Part shown: piece by piece, positions 44,355-52,755 of the stretch
How positions within the stretch are numbered: the first letter of the stretch is position 1
How the letters are laid out: each line of letters begins with the position of its first letter
DNA from: Alphaproteobacteria bacterium
GTDB taxonomy: Bacteria; Pseudomonadota; Alphaproteobacteria; Rhizobiales; Rhizobiaceae
Assembly: GCA_024742485.1 (NCBI GenBank)
Contig: JANSYK010000002.1
Coordinates: 1,550,001-1,614,000, forward strand
Length of the DNA stretch: 64,000 nucleotides
Direction: 5' to 3'
Program-made: the position numbers and the translations under genes
The notes under the pieces: generated by a model
The model's database searches: none
What the model saw: only the letters and a program-made list of their open reading frames with translations
What the model was told of the DNA's origin: nothing

Positions 44355-44371
44355 TTCCGGGCCGCTCTGCT

Positions 44372-44845
44372 GTGATCAACCTGCTGGATCGAGCCCTGCG
44401 AATGGCGGCTGCAGCCTGTCTGCTGGTGTTGTTCGTGTTGATCGTCCTGCAGGTTGTCCTGCGCTACGGTTTCAGTTTCACGCCGTTCTTTACCGAGGAA
44501 ATCGGTCGGTACGCCCTGGTTTGGGGCGTATTGATCGGAACGGCCGTTGCTGTACACAGCGGCGAACATATCCGTGTCACGTTCCTGCAGGAGCTGATTT
44601 CCTCTCGCAAGTACTGGGTCATTCAATTTGTGCTTGAGTTGATCTGTCTGGTGGTCTTTGCCGTGCTGACCCGCGCATCATTTGAATCCGTCAGCTTCGC
44701 GGAGGGGCAAACGAGTGACGGGTTGCAGCTGTCCCTTCAATATCCCTACGCCATCCTGCCGGTGGCCTTTGGCAGCGCTTTTGTCTTCAATCTGGTCCGA
44801 TTGAAAATGACCTGGGCCGCCAGGCCATGGAAATCCGCCGAATGA
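44372..44845 (+). CDS. TRAP transporter small permease (DctQ type)
   Basis: A 157-residue membrane protein with four hydrophobic helices, the usual size and topology of the DctQ subunit. Family features include VLRYGFSFTPFFTEEIGRYA near residues 29-48 and GTAVAVHSGEHIRVTFL. The start is a GTG at 44372, 17 bases after the dctP-type stop. Its end overlaps the start of the large subunit (ATGA), as usual for TRAP operons. Confidence 0.9.
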   Translation: MINLLDRALRMAAAACLLVLFVLIVLQVVLRYGFSFTPFFTEEIGRYALVWGVLIGTAVAVHSGEHIRVTFLQELISSRKYWVIQFVLELICLVVFAVLTRASFESVSFAEGQTSDGLQLSLQYPYAILPVAFGSAFVFNLVRLKMTWAARPWKSAE

Positions 44846-46134
44846 CATTTTCGCTCGGCCTGTTCGTCGCGACATTTCTGATCCTTCTGGTCATCGGCAT
44901 GCCGATCGCCTGGACCATGGTGATCGCGTCGCTGGTCTGGCTGGTTGTCAGCGATCAGATCATGTTTTTGCCGGTGCTCCCCGAACGCATCTTTCAGGGG
45001 CTTGATGTGTTCGTTCTGATGGCGATTCCGCTCTTCATCCTGGCCGGTGAACTGATCAATGCCGGCAGGATTACCGACCGTCTGATCACCTTTGCCAACG
45101 TGATCTTCGGCTGGATGCCGGGTGGCCTGGCACAGGTCAATATTGGCGCCTCGATCCTCTTTTCCGGCATAACGGGCGTCGCACTTGGCGACATTGCGGC
45201 GCTTGGAAAAATATTTATCCCGTCCATGGCCAAGAACGGCTATTCGCCAGCCTACGCCGCGGCCGTGACCGCTTCCTCCTCGATCATCGGGCCGATGGTG
45301 CCACCATCGCTCATTGTGGTGATTTACGGCTCGATCACCGGCGTGTCGATCGGTGCGCTCTTCGCCGCCTGCATCGGCCCGGGCCTTCTGATTGGCCTCA
45401 GCCAGATGATCCTCGTCCTAATCCAGTCGAAGCGCCGTGGATTGACGCCCATAGCCATGGATCGGTCACCACCGGTCATTGCCAGATCGGCACTGGCCGC
45501 CCTGCCGCCGCTGATGATCCCGATCATCATCCTTGCCGGTATTCTTGGCGGCGCGATGACGCCGACGGAAGCCGGCGGAATCGCCGCCTTTTATGCATTG
45601 CTGATCGGTGTTCTGCTCTACCGGACCATCAATCTTTCGAATTTCATGACGGCTCTCAGCCAGTCCGCCCATTTTTCCGCGCAATTGCTGATCATCGTTG
45701 GCTGCGGCGCGATCTTCACCTGGGTGATGGGGATGGAAAACGTGCCGGCCATGGTGGAATTCGCGGTCGCCGAGTATGACATCCCACCGGTCCTGCTTCT
45801 GCTGATTCTCAATGTCGTGATGCTGATCCTGGGTATGTTCATCGACCCGACGGCGTCGATCATTTTGTTTGTGCCGATCCTCGCTGCCGCGGCGCAAGCG
45901 GTCGGGGTCGACCCGGTCCATTTCGGCACCATTGCCATATTGAATCTCAATATCGGGCTTTTGACGCCGCCGCTCGGCGTGTGCCTTTTTGCGGCAGAGC
46001 GGATTGCCGGATGTGGTCTGCGACCCCTGTTGTGGGAAACGCTGCCATTCCTCACCGTCAGTATCGTTGCTTTGCTGCTCGTAACCTATGTGCCGGCCAT
46101 CAGCCTCTGGCTGCCTGGCGTCATCGGATTTTGA
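44842..46134 (+). CDS. TRAP transporter large permease (DctM type)
   Basis: A 430-residue permease with 12 or so hydrophobic segments. It carries the DctM features IPLFILAGELINAGRITDRL and SGVALGDIAALGKIF-like text (SGITGVALGDIAALGKIFIP), PMVPPSLIVVIYG, and the C-terminal NIGLLTPPLGVCLFAAERIA. It performs sodium-driven import with DctQ. The ATG at 44842 overlaps the DctQ stop as ATGA; an ATG at 44827 in the same frame would add 5 residues. It converges on the SRPBCC gene with 6 bases between. Confidence 0.94.
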   Translation: MTFSLGLFVATFLILLVIGMPIAWTMVIASLVWLVVSDQIMFLPVLPERIFQGLDVFVLMAIPLFILAGELINAGRITDRLITFANVIFGWMPGGLAQVNIGASILFSGITGVALGDIAALGKIFIPSMAKNGYSPAYAAAVTASSSIIGPMVPPSLIVVIYGSITGVSIGALFAACIGPGLLIGLSQMILVLIQSKRRGLTPIAMDRSPPVIARSALAALPPLMIPIIILAGILGGAMTPTEAGGIAAFYALLIGVLLYRTINLSNFMTALSQSAHFSAQLLIIVGCGAIFTWVMGMENVPAMVEFAVAEYDIPPVLLLLILNVVMLILGMFIDPTASIILFVPILAAAAQAVGVDPVHFGTIAILNLNIGLLTPPLGVCLFAAERIAGCGLRPLLWETLPFLTVSIVALLLVTYVPAISLWLPGVIGF

Positions 46135-46140
46135 ACGCGG

Positions 46141-46590
46141 TTACCCATGCAACCGCTGAAATCGGGTCTCGATCTGCGCCTTGAACAGCAGGACCTCGAC
46201 CTCGTGGGTTTTGGTCAGTTGGTCCCAGCGCGCCTGGGTCATGCCGGATACACGCCACGCCGTCATGGCCGCCGCACATTGTTCGTCCGGCAGATCGCAA
46301 AGCGCGCCCGGCACGAGACGTATGGATATGCGTGGCTGGCGCTTGTCCTGATCACCGACCAGATAGTCGATCAGGCCGAGCGCCCGGTTGGGATGAATGG
46401 CGACATGCACGGCCGCGTCGTCAAACAGGGACCGTCCGACAAATACCCCCTCTGTGCCTGCAGGTTTCAGGTCCATGCACCCCAGCGCCCAGCGGCCCAG
46501 CAACTGTGGATCGCAGAGATGGTCGAAAGCGAACTCCAATGGTGTTTCGAGGTAGACCCCGGCGGTGTGAACAATGTCGCTCGACGCCAA
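46141..46590 (-). CDS. SRPBCC (START/polyketide-cyclase-like) family protein
   Basis: A 149-residue protein with an N-terminal pattern of the SRPBCC fold (VYLETPLEFAFDHLCDPQLL, then GRWALGC), as in proteins that hold hydrophobic ligands in a helix-grip cavity. The C-terminal helix (ARWDQLTKTHEVEVLLFKAQ) is also typical. The ligand is unknown. The start is a TTG at 46590 with a strong aggagg site 7 bases upstream. It is divergent from the Pta-type gene with about 295 bases between. Confidence 0.7.
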   Translation of the reverse strand: MASSDIVHTAGVYLETPLEFAFDHLCDPQLLGRWALGCMDLKPAGTEGVFVGRSLFDDAAVHVAIHPNRALGLIDYLVGDQDKRQPRISIRLVPGALCDLPDEQCAAAMTAWRVSGMTQARWDQLTKTHEVEVLLFKAQIETRFQRLHG

Positions 46591-46885
46591 TGCTGATCCT
46601 CCTCAGCTGATTTCGTTTGGCAGGCATTGAACAAGTCAGCGCATGATTGTGCGGTATTTGTCAACCGGACTGGTACTTGTCCGCGCTGACAACCGCCGCA
46701 ATGCAAAGACAGTGGCGGTTTTGGCCATCTTGGGTTGGCCAACACTGGTATCCTAATTGTGCGATCGTTGGTCGGTGTGTGGGACCAGCGCATCCGTTAA
46801 TACTGAAAGTGCGGGTCAGCCGTATGGAGACGTCTGACCATGACGGCGCATCGCGCCTGTTTGACCTTCACGACGGGAACCGACT
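46591..46885. promoter_or_regulatory. divergent region between SRPBCC and Pta-type genes
   Basis: About 295 bases with no supported gene. It contains an inverted repeat, ttggcca (46720-46726) and tggccaa (46735-46741), with an 8-base spacer, a possible regulator site. The ribosome site of the SRPBCC gene (aggagg) is at its left edge. Confidence 0.35.
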
Positions 46886-47854
46886 TTGGCCATCCTCAAG
46901 CGCATTTTCGAAACCGCACAACAGGTGCGAAAGAAGATTGTCCTCTCGGAGGGCTGGGACGAACGGGTTGCCACAGCTGCGGCCCGCGCCGTGAATGATG
47001 GCATTTGTGACATTGTTATGATCGGTCGGCCACCAGCCGGTGTGGCGCTTCCCGGTGAGATCGAGGTGATCGATCCGAAAGGCAGCGAACAAATTGCCGA
47101 GTTTGCCGAGGCCTATGCCGAACTCAGAAAACACAAGAACATAACGCTCGATCAGGCTCGTCACGACGTTGCGACACCGCTCGGTTTTTCCGCGATGATG
47201 GTTCGCCAGGGGTTGGCCGACGGGACAGTTGGGGGGGCGGTGCACACCACCGCTGACACGGTCCGGGCGGCGTTGCAGATCGTCGGAAAGGCGCCGGACG
47301 CTTCATTGGTGTCGAGCTTTTTCCTGATGTTGCTGCCCGGAGACCCCAAACGCATCGCCATTTTTTCCGATTGCGCTCTGGTGTCCACACCCGGAGCCGA
47401 GCAACTGGCGCACATCGCCCTGGCCTCCAAAGATTCATTTGAAATGCTGACAGCCGAGAAGGCGCGTATTGCGATGCTGTGTTACTCGACGCTGGGAAGC
47501 GCCCACACGAATGAGGTCAAGAAAGTTCGACGGGCCACGGCACTTGTGCGTGAGATCGACCCTGACGTGATCGTTGAAGGCGAGATACAGTTCGATGCGG
47601 CCTATCACCCGGAAACCGCGGGAAAAAAGGCTTCTGGTGCCTCAGTGCAGGGGGACGCCAATGTCTTCATATTCCCCGATCTGCATGCCGGAAATATCGG
47701 CTACAAGATTGCCCACCGGGTCGGAGGTGCCGAAGCAATCGGCCCAATTCTGCAAGGTCTGGCCGCACCCGCGAACGATCTGTCACGCGGGTGCAGCATT
47801 GACGATATCTATGCCATGCTGGCGGTGACGGCGGTGCAGGCCGCCAATGGCTGA
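46886..47854 (+). CDS. phosphate acetyl/butyryltransferase family enzyme (Pta type)
   Basis: A 322-residue enzyme of the PTA/PTB family, which moves an acyl group between CoA and phosphate. It matches the short form lacking the DRTGG regulatory domain: KKIVLSEGWDERVATAAARA (about residues 16-35), GGAVHTTADTVRAALQIVG, and the C-terminal GEIQFDAAYHPETAG and DANVFIFPDLHAGNIGYKIA, the most conserved stretch. No acetate kinase gene is adjacent, so its partner is elsewhere or it feeds acyl-CoA/acyl-phosphate to a neighbouring pathway. The likely start is a TTG at 46886. It lies 104 bases before the amidotransferase gene of the biosynthetic cassette. Confidence 0.88.
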   Translation: MAILKRIFETAQQVRKKIVLSEGWDERVATAAARAVNDGICDIVMIGRPPAGVALPGEIEVIDPKGSEQIAEFAEAYAELRKHKNITLDQARHDVATPLGFSAMMVRQGLADGTVGGAVHTTADTVRAALQIVGKAPDASLVSSFFLMLLPGDPKRIAIFSDCALVSTPGAEQLAHIALASKDSFEMLTAEKARIAMLCYSTLGSAHTNEVKKVRRATALVREIDPDVIVEGEIQFDAAYHPETAGKKASGASVQGDANVFIFPDLHAGNIGYKIAHRVGGAEAIGPILQGLAAPANDLSRGCSIDDIYAMLAVTAVQAANG

Positions 47855-47958
47855 CTGACCGTTTCAAGTCCATTTACCATAAGAGCACTCAACCTCACCG
47901 GCTTAATCTCTTGCACGGATGATTGTGGTAGCAATCGGGCCGGTAGGAGCCTTGATGC

Positions 47959-49896
47959 ATGTGCGGATTTGTTGGCTATTTTGGTGATGTCGCGGAGGCG
48001 GGCAGATTGCTGCCCACCATGGTGTCTGCGATTGCCCATCGCGGGCCCGATGGGCAGGGAATCCATGTGGGTCAGGGATTCGGCCTTGGCCACGCAAGAT
48101 TGTCCGTGGTTGACCTTGAAGGTGGACATCAGCCGATGTCCTATTCTCCGGCCGACCTGACCATTGCCTTCAACGGAGAGATTTTCAACTACGTCGAATT
48201 GAGGGAGCAGCTTCGCGCGCGCGGCCGCCGGTTTCGGACAACCAGTGACACCGAAGTCATCTTGCAGCTCTATGATGAGATGGGAGAAGATTGCATCTCG
48301 GAGCTCAATGGTGATTTTGCCTTCGCCCTGTGGGACGGTCGCCGCCGCCGAATGATCCTCGCTCGCGATCGTATGGGCGTCAGACCGCTATTTTACACGG
48401 TGCACCGCGGAACGCTCTATTTTTCCTCTGAGGTCAAGGCATTGCTGCAGGTTCCCGGCCTGTCGGCAGAGATTGATCCATTCGCACTCGATCAGATTTT
48501 TACCCTTTGGTCGCCAATTGCGCCAAGAACGGCGTTTCAGGGGGTCTTCGAACTCGAACCCGCTAGCCTCATGACGGTGAGCGAGACGGGCCGAAAGGTC
48601 AGGTCCTATTGGAGCCTTCAATATCCGGATCACGGCGCGGCGCATGCACCTGTATCGGAACGGCAAGCGGCTGAGGAAGTGCGCGCGTTGCTGACCGATG
48701 CAACCCGCATCCGGATGCGCGCCGATGTTCCGGTCGGCTGCTATCTCTCCGGTGGTCTCGATTCATCCATCACGTCGGCGCTGGCCGCCGGAATGGCGCC
48801 ACAGGGTCTCGAAACGTTTTCAGTGACATTTGACAGCGCCGAGCACGACGAAAGTGCTTTTCAGAACGAAATGGCTGCGGCTCTCGCGACGCGCCACCAT
48901 GTGGTGGCCTGCCGCGATGGAGACATTGCCGGTGTTTTTCCCGATGTCATTCGTTTCACCGAAAGGCCCATCATAAGGACCGCACCTGCGCCGCTCTACA
49001 AATTGTCGGCGCTGGTTCGGCAAAATGGCATGAAGGTGGTGCTGACGGGCGAGGGCGCCGATGAGGTCTTTGCTGGTTACGATATTTTCAAGGAGGCGCG
49101 AGTCCGGCGATTTTGCGCACGGCAGCCAATGTCCGATCGCAGGCCGCATCTGTTTCGGCGGCTGTATCCCTATCTGCCGGGCCTGCAAAAGCAGTCGGCG
49201 GAATATCTGGCAGCCTTCTTCGGCACACAGGCCGATTCACTGGATGATCCGCTCTTTTCCCACCGGCCGCGACTGCGCAGCACTGCGGCGGCGAAACTGT
49301 TCTTCTCAGATGATCTGCGGGCCGAAATCACCGGATATGACGCTGCCGAAGACCTGATCTCCCGGCTGCCTGACGACTATTCACGTTGGAACCCGCTGCA
49401 CCAGGCGCAATATCTGGAAAGCCGTTTTCTCTTGCCCGGATACATTCTGTCGAGCCAGGGCGACCGGATGGCAATGGCGCACGGCATCGAAGGCCGATTT
49501 CCCTTTCTCGACCATCGTCTGGTCGAACTGGCGGCCACACTGCCGCCCGGCATGACGTTGAAGGGACTTGTGGAAAAGCACATCTTGCGGGAAGCGACGA
49601 AAGACCTGTTGCCGGCATCGATTGGCGCACGGACGAAACAGCCTTATCGGGCGCCCGACAGCCAGTCATTCACCGGTGCTGGCGATTGCGACTATGTGGG
49701 CAGTCTGATGAACGCGGACGCTATTGCCAAGGGTGGCCTGTTCAATCCGAAATCTGTCTTGAAGCTGCATGACAAATGCAAGCGGAACGCCGCTTCAGGT
49801 TTCCGCGACAATGCAGCGTTTGTGGGGATTCTGTCCACTCAGCTTTGGTTAGAGAAATTTGCCGGAACCAGTGTCCAAGTGACACGGGCAGCATGA
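47959..49896 (+). CDS. asparagine synthetase-type glutamine amidotransferase
   Basis: A 645-residue two-domain enzyme. The N-terminal Ntn glutaminase starts with the nucleophile Cys2 in MCGFVGYFGD and has AIAHRGPDGQG and FNGEIFNYVELREQLRARG (71-89). The C-terminal ATP-pyrophosphatase domain carries the PP-loop YLSGGLDSS (262-270), followed by LTGEGADEVFAGYD and EGRFPFLDHRLVELA. Enzymes of this kind use glutamine ammonia to make an amide from an acyl-adenylate. The genomic setting next to an ACP and a ligase suggests a biosynthetic substrate, not aspartate. The ATG at 47959 is fixed by the need for Cys at position 2. The ACP gene begins 25 bases later. Confidence 0.9.
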   Translation: MCGFVGYFGDVAEAGRLLPTMVSAIAHRGPDGQGIHVGQGFGLGHARLSVVDLEGGHQPMSYSPADLTIAFNGEIFNYVELREQLRARGRRFRTTSDTEVILQLYDEMGEDCISELNGDFAFALWDGRRRRMILARDRMGVRPLFYTVHRGTLYFSSEVKALLQVPGLSAEIDPFALDQIFTLWSPIAPRTAFQGVFELEPASLMTVSETGRKVRSYWSLQYPDHGAAHAPVSERQAAEEVRALLTDATRIRMRADVPVGCYLSGGLDSSITSALAAGMAPQGLETFSVTFDSAEHDESAFQNEMAAALATRHHVVACRDGDIAGVFPDVIRFTERPIIRTAPAPLYKLSALVRQNGMKVVLTGEGADEVFAGYDIFKEARVRRFCARQPMSDRRPHLFRRLYPYLPGLQKQSAEYLAAFFGTQADSLDDPLFSHRPRLRSTAAAKLFFSDDLRAEITGYDAAEDLISRLPDDYSRWNPLHQAQYLESRFLLPGYILSSQGDRMAMAHGIEGRFPFLDHRLVELAATLPPGMTLKGLVEKHILREATKDLLPASIGARTKQPYRAPDSQSFTGAGDCDYVGSLMNADAIAKGGLFNPKSVLKLHDKCKRNAASGFRDNAAFVGILSTQLWLEKFAGTSVQVTRAA

Positions 49897-49921
49897 ATGA
49901 CGAAAATGGAAAGGGCATGAA

Positions 49922-50188
49922 ATGAGTGATGAGATCAGCAGCCGGGTAAAGGCTTTCATCGTTGAGAATTTTCTCTTTGGTGACACGTCCTATGAACTGG
50001 CGGAAACAGCATCATTGATCGACAATGACATCATTGACTCCACCGGTGTTCTGGAACTGGTGGCCTTCATAGAGGATGATTTTGCCGTCACCATGGCGGA
50101 TGCCGACATCGTGCCGGCCAATCTGGATTCTGTCGAACGGATTGTCTCGTTCATCAAGCAGAAAACGCGGCAATCGGAATCGGCGTAG
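49922..50188 (+). CDS. acyl carrier protein (stand-alone)
   Basis: An 88-residue acidic protein with the four-helix ACP pattern. The phosphopantetheine attachment site is Ser40 in DNDIIDSTGVLELVAFIEDD. The IDSTGVLEL form is typical of discrete carrier proteins in small biosynthetic clusters rather than fatty-acid ACP (DSLDTVEL). It would hold an acyl or aminoacyl group as a thioester loaded by the ligase encoded 15 bases downstream. No phosphopantetheinyl transferase gene is in the window. Confidence 0.9.
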   Translation: MSDEISSRVKAFIVENFLFGDTSYELAETASLIDNDIIDSTGVLELVAFIEDDFAVTMADADIVPANLDSVERIVSFIKQKTRQSESA

Positions 50189-50203
50189 GATCGGGTCGGA
50201 TTG

Positions 50204-51742
50204 ATGCGGATCGAGGAAACACTCAGCAGGCATGCCACTTCGTCAGGGTCAAAGAGGGCCCTGGTCACGTCGGGCAGAAGCCTGACCTATAGCGAACTTG
50301 ACGACCTTACCGACCGGCTTGCCGCTGCCTTGGGCGCCAACGGCGTGCGGCGGGGCGACCGGGTTCTGGTGTTCATGGACAATCGCTGGGAAGCGGTTGT
50401 TTCGATCTTCGCCGCGCTCAAGACAGGCGCCGTGTTCAGTCCGATCAACGCATCGACCAAGGCTGACAAGCTGGCCTACATCATCGACAATTGCCAGGCG
50501 GCGGCGATTTTGACCACGGCCAGATTGATGCCGGTCGTCAATAGCGCCAACCTGGACAAATCAATATTCGTGGCCTCGACTGCCGCGCCCAATGGTCGTG
50601 TGCCGGATGGTGCAATCGACCTGCAAACCTGCCTTGAATACGGCCGCGATCCGGTTCCCCATCATGGCATTGATTGCGATCTCGCCATGCTGATCTACAC
50701 GTCAGGCTCGACCGGTCGGCCGAAGGGCGTGATGATGACACACCGCAACATCGACGCGGCCGCTGGATCGATCACCACCTATCTGCAGAACACACCGGAC
50801 GACGTCATTTTGAACGTGCTGCCGCTGGCATTCGACTACGGCCTTTATCAATTGCTGATGGCAATACGCCTCGGCGCAACGCTTGTTCTGGAAAAATCCT
50901 TTGCCTTTCCGCAGGCCATATTCGACCGGATCAGAGAGGAAGGTGTCACCGGGTTTCCAATCGTCCCGACGATGGCTGCGATGATCCTCCAGATGCGTGA
51001 CATCAAACCCGGTTTTCTGCCGGGGCTGCGTTACCTGTCGAACACAGCCGCGGCCCTGCCGGCCGGGCATATTCGAAGGCTGGGCGAGCTTTTCCCGGAC
51101 GCTGATCTGTATTCCATGTATGGGCTGACCGAATGCAAGCGTTGCACCTATCTGCCGCCGGATGAGCTTGCACGCCGCCCCGATTCCGTTGGCATTGCAA
51201 TACCCAATACGGAAGCCTTTGTTGTCAACGACGACGGTGCCGTCGTGCCGGCTGGTGAGACGGGCGAATTGGTCATTCGCGGTCCGCATATCATGCAGGG
51301 ATACTGGCGCGATGAGGCCGCGACGGCACGGGTCCTGCGCCCAGGTCCAAATCCCTGGGAGCGTGTGCTTTACACCGGCGACCTCTTTCGAACGGACGAG
51401 GACGGGTTTCTCTACTTTGTCGGCCGCAAGGATGACATCATCAAGACCCGCGGTGAGAAGGTTGCGCCAAAGGAAGTCGAAGCCGTACTGCATGCACATC
51501 CGGGGATCGTCGAGGCGGTGGTGACCGGGGTTGATGATCCGGTTCTCGGTCATGCCATCGCAGCCCTTGTGGTGGCCTCCGACAAGACGCTAAGCGAAAG
51601 CGCGGTCATCCGCTATTGCGCCGGAAATCTTGAGGATTTCATGGTCCCGAAAGTCGTGAAAATCCGCGACGCGCTTCCCAAAACGGATACCGGAAAGGTC
51701 AGCCGCAACCTGGCGGCGGACAGTTTGGAGATGGCACAATGA
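50204..51742 (+). CDS. AMP-dependent acyl/aminoacyl ligase (acyl-ACP synthetase-like)
   Basis: A 512-residue adenylate-forming enzyme. Core motifs: YTSGSTGRPKGVMMTHRNID (starting at about residue 165), YSMYGLTECKR, the hinge YTGDLFRTDEDGFLYFVGRK, and the catalytic Lys near the end in PKTDTGKVSRNL. It activates a carboxylic acid as an AMP ester and probably loads it on the adjacent ACP. The ATG at 50204 is used; a TTG one codon before it is in frame. The stop overlaps the start of the NAD-synthetase-like gene by 4 bases, so the four genes of this operon are tightly coupled. The acid substrate is unknown. Confidence 0.9.
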   Translation: MRIEETLSRHATSSGSKRALVTSGRSLTYSELDDLTDRLAAALGANGVRRGDRVLVFMDNRWEAVVSIFAALKTGAVFSPINASTKADKLAYIIDNCQAAAILTTARLMPVVNSANLDKSIFVASTAAPNGRVPDGAIDLQTCLEYGRDPVPHHGIDCDLAMLIYTSGSTGRPKGVMMTHRNIDAAAGSITTYLQNTPDDVILNVLPLAFDYGLYQLLMAIRLGATLVLEKSFAFPQAIFDRIREEGVTGFPIVPTMAAMILQMRDIKPGFLPGLRYLSNTAAALPAGHIRRLGELFPDADLYSMYGLTECKRCTYLPPDELARRPDSVGIAIPNTEAFVVNDDGAVVPAGETGELVIRGPHIMQGYWRDEAATARVLRPGPNPWERVLYTGDLFRTDEDGFLYFVGRKDDIIKTRGEKVAPKEVEAVLHAHPGIVEAVVTGVDDPVLGHAIAALVVASDKTLSESAVIRYCAGNLEDFMVPKVVKIRDALPKTDTGKVSRNLAADSLEMAQ

Positions 51743-52749
51743 GCATTTGCCTTGAAACGGAAAGGCCCGGACAGCTGAGCGATTTGCTGGAGACCGATCC
51801 GACCGCCGAAACGGAAGCGATTGTCTCGTCATTGCGCGCGCAACTGCGAGACATGCGCAAGCGGGGACTGGTTCTTGGCCTTTCAGGCGGAGTTGATTCC
51901 AGCGTGTGTCTGGCCCTGGCCGTTCGTGCAGTGGGTCCGAAAAAGGTCCAATGCATCTTCATGCCTGAAACCGATTCCGATCCGCAAAGCCTGGAGCTTG
52001 GACAATTGGTGGCTGAAACCTATGGCTGCGAACCGGTTACCGAAGACATCGGACCCGCATTGGAAGCGATGGGTTGCTACGAGCGGCGCGACGCATTCAT
52101 TCGCCAATTGGTCCCAGACTATGCAGCGGGCTGGGCGTCGAAAGTCGTTATCGGCAACACGCTGTCGGGGGAAGGATACAATATCTCGTCGCTGGTTGTT
52201 GAGGATCCGGCTGGCCGGCAATCGAAGCTGCGCATGCCGCCTGCGGTCTATCTTGGCATTGTCGCGGCCACCAACATGAAACAACGGACCCGCAAGCAGA
52301 TCGAGTATTACCACGCTGACCGTTTGAATTTCGCGGTCCTCGGCACCCCCAACCGGCTCGAATATGATCAGGGCTTTTTCGTCAAGGGCGGCGACGGCGC
52401 GGCGGATGTCAAGCCGATCGCGCATCTGTACAAATCGCAGGTCTATGACCTTGCTGCCTATCTGGGTGTACCAAAAGAGGTGACAAGCCGACCTCCGACG
52501 ACCGATACCTATACGCTGGAACAGACGCAGGAAGAGTTCTACTTCTCTTTGCCCTATGATCGGATGGATATCTGTCTGTTCGGCATCAACAATGGCCTGC
52601 CCGCAGAGCAAACAGCCCGCACTGCCGGCCTGACGGTTGATGAAGTTCGGCATGTGTGGGCGGATATTGACGCCAAGCGCCGTGCGACGCGCTATCTGCA
52701 CCAGGGCCCAAAACTGGTGGAGCCGGTACCGGAAATCTCTACCGCGTAA
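51739..52749 (+). CDS. NAD synthetase-like amidating enzyme (NadE family, no glutaminase domain)
   Basis: A 336-residue N-type ATP-pyrophosphatase. The PP-loop is LGLSGGVDSS (46-55). NadE-like features include LGTPNRLEYDQGFFVKGGDG, followed by AADVKPIAHLYKSQVYDLA. Differences from housekeeping NadE: it is longer, the region after the DLA helix reads RPPTTDTYTLEQTQEEFYFS instead of the usual PSADL-type stretch, and residues 90-150 contain an extra cysteine-containing segment. There is no nitrilase or glutaminase domain, so it would need free ammonia or ammonia from the AsnB-like partner. In this operon it probably forms an amide or amidine on a pathway intermediate, not NAD. This is inference. 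Confidence 0.82.
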   Translation: MSICLETERPGQLSDLLETDPTAETEAIVSSLRAQLRDMRKRGLVLGLSGGVDSSVCLALAVRAVGPKKVQCIFMPETDSDPQSLELGQLVAETYGCEPVTEDIGPALEAMGCYERRDAFIRQLVPDYAAGWASKVVIGNTLSGEGYNISSLVVEDPAGRQSKLRMPPAVYLGIVAATNMKQRTRKQIEYYHADRLNFAVLGTPNRLEYDQGFFVKGGDGAADVKPIAHLYKSQVYDLAAYLGVPKEVTSRPPTTDTYTLEQTQEEFYFSLPYDRMDICLFGINNGLPAEQTARTAGLTVDEVRHVWADIDAKRRATRYLHQGPKLVEPVPEISTA

Positions 52750-52755
52750 CTGTCG

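Noticed and set aside
46647-46994. 115-codon plus-strand frame over the Pta-type gene start
   Set aside because: It overlaps the Pta-type N-terminus in another frame, lacks a ribosome site and shows no family features.
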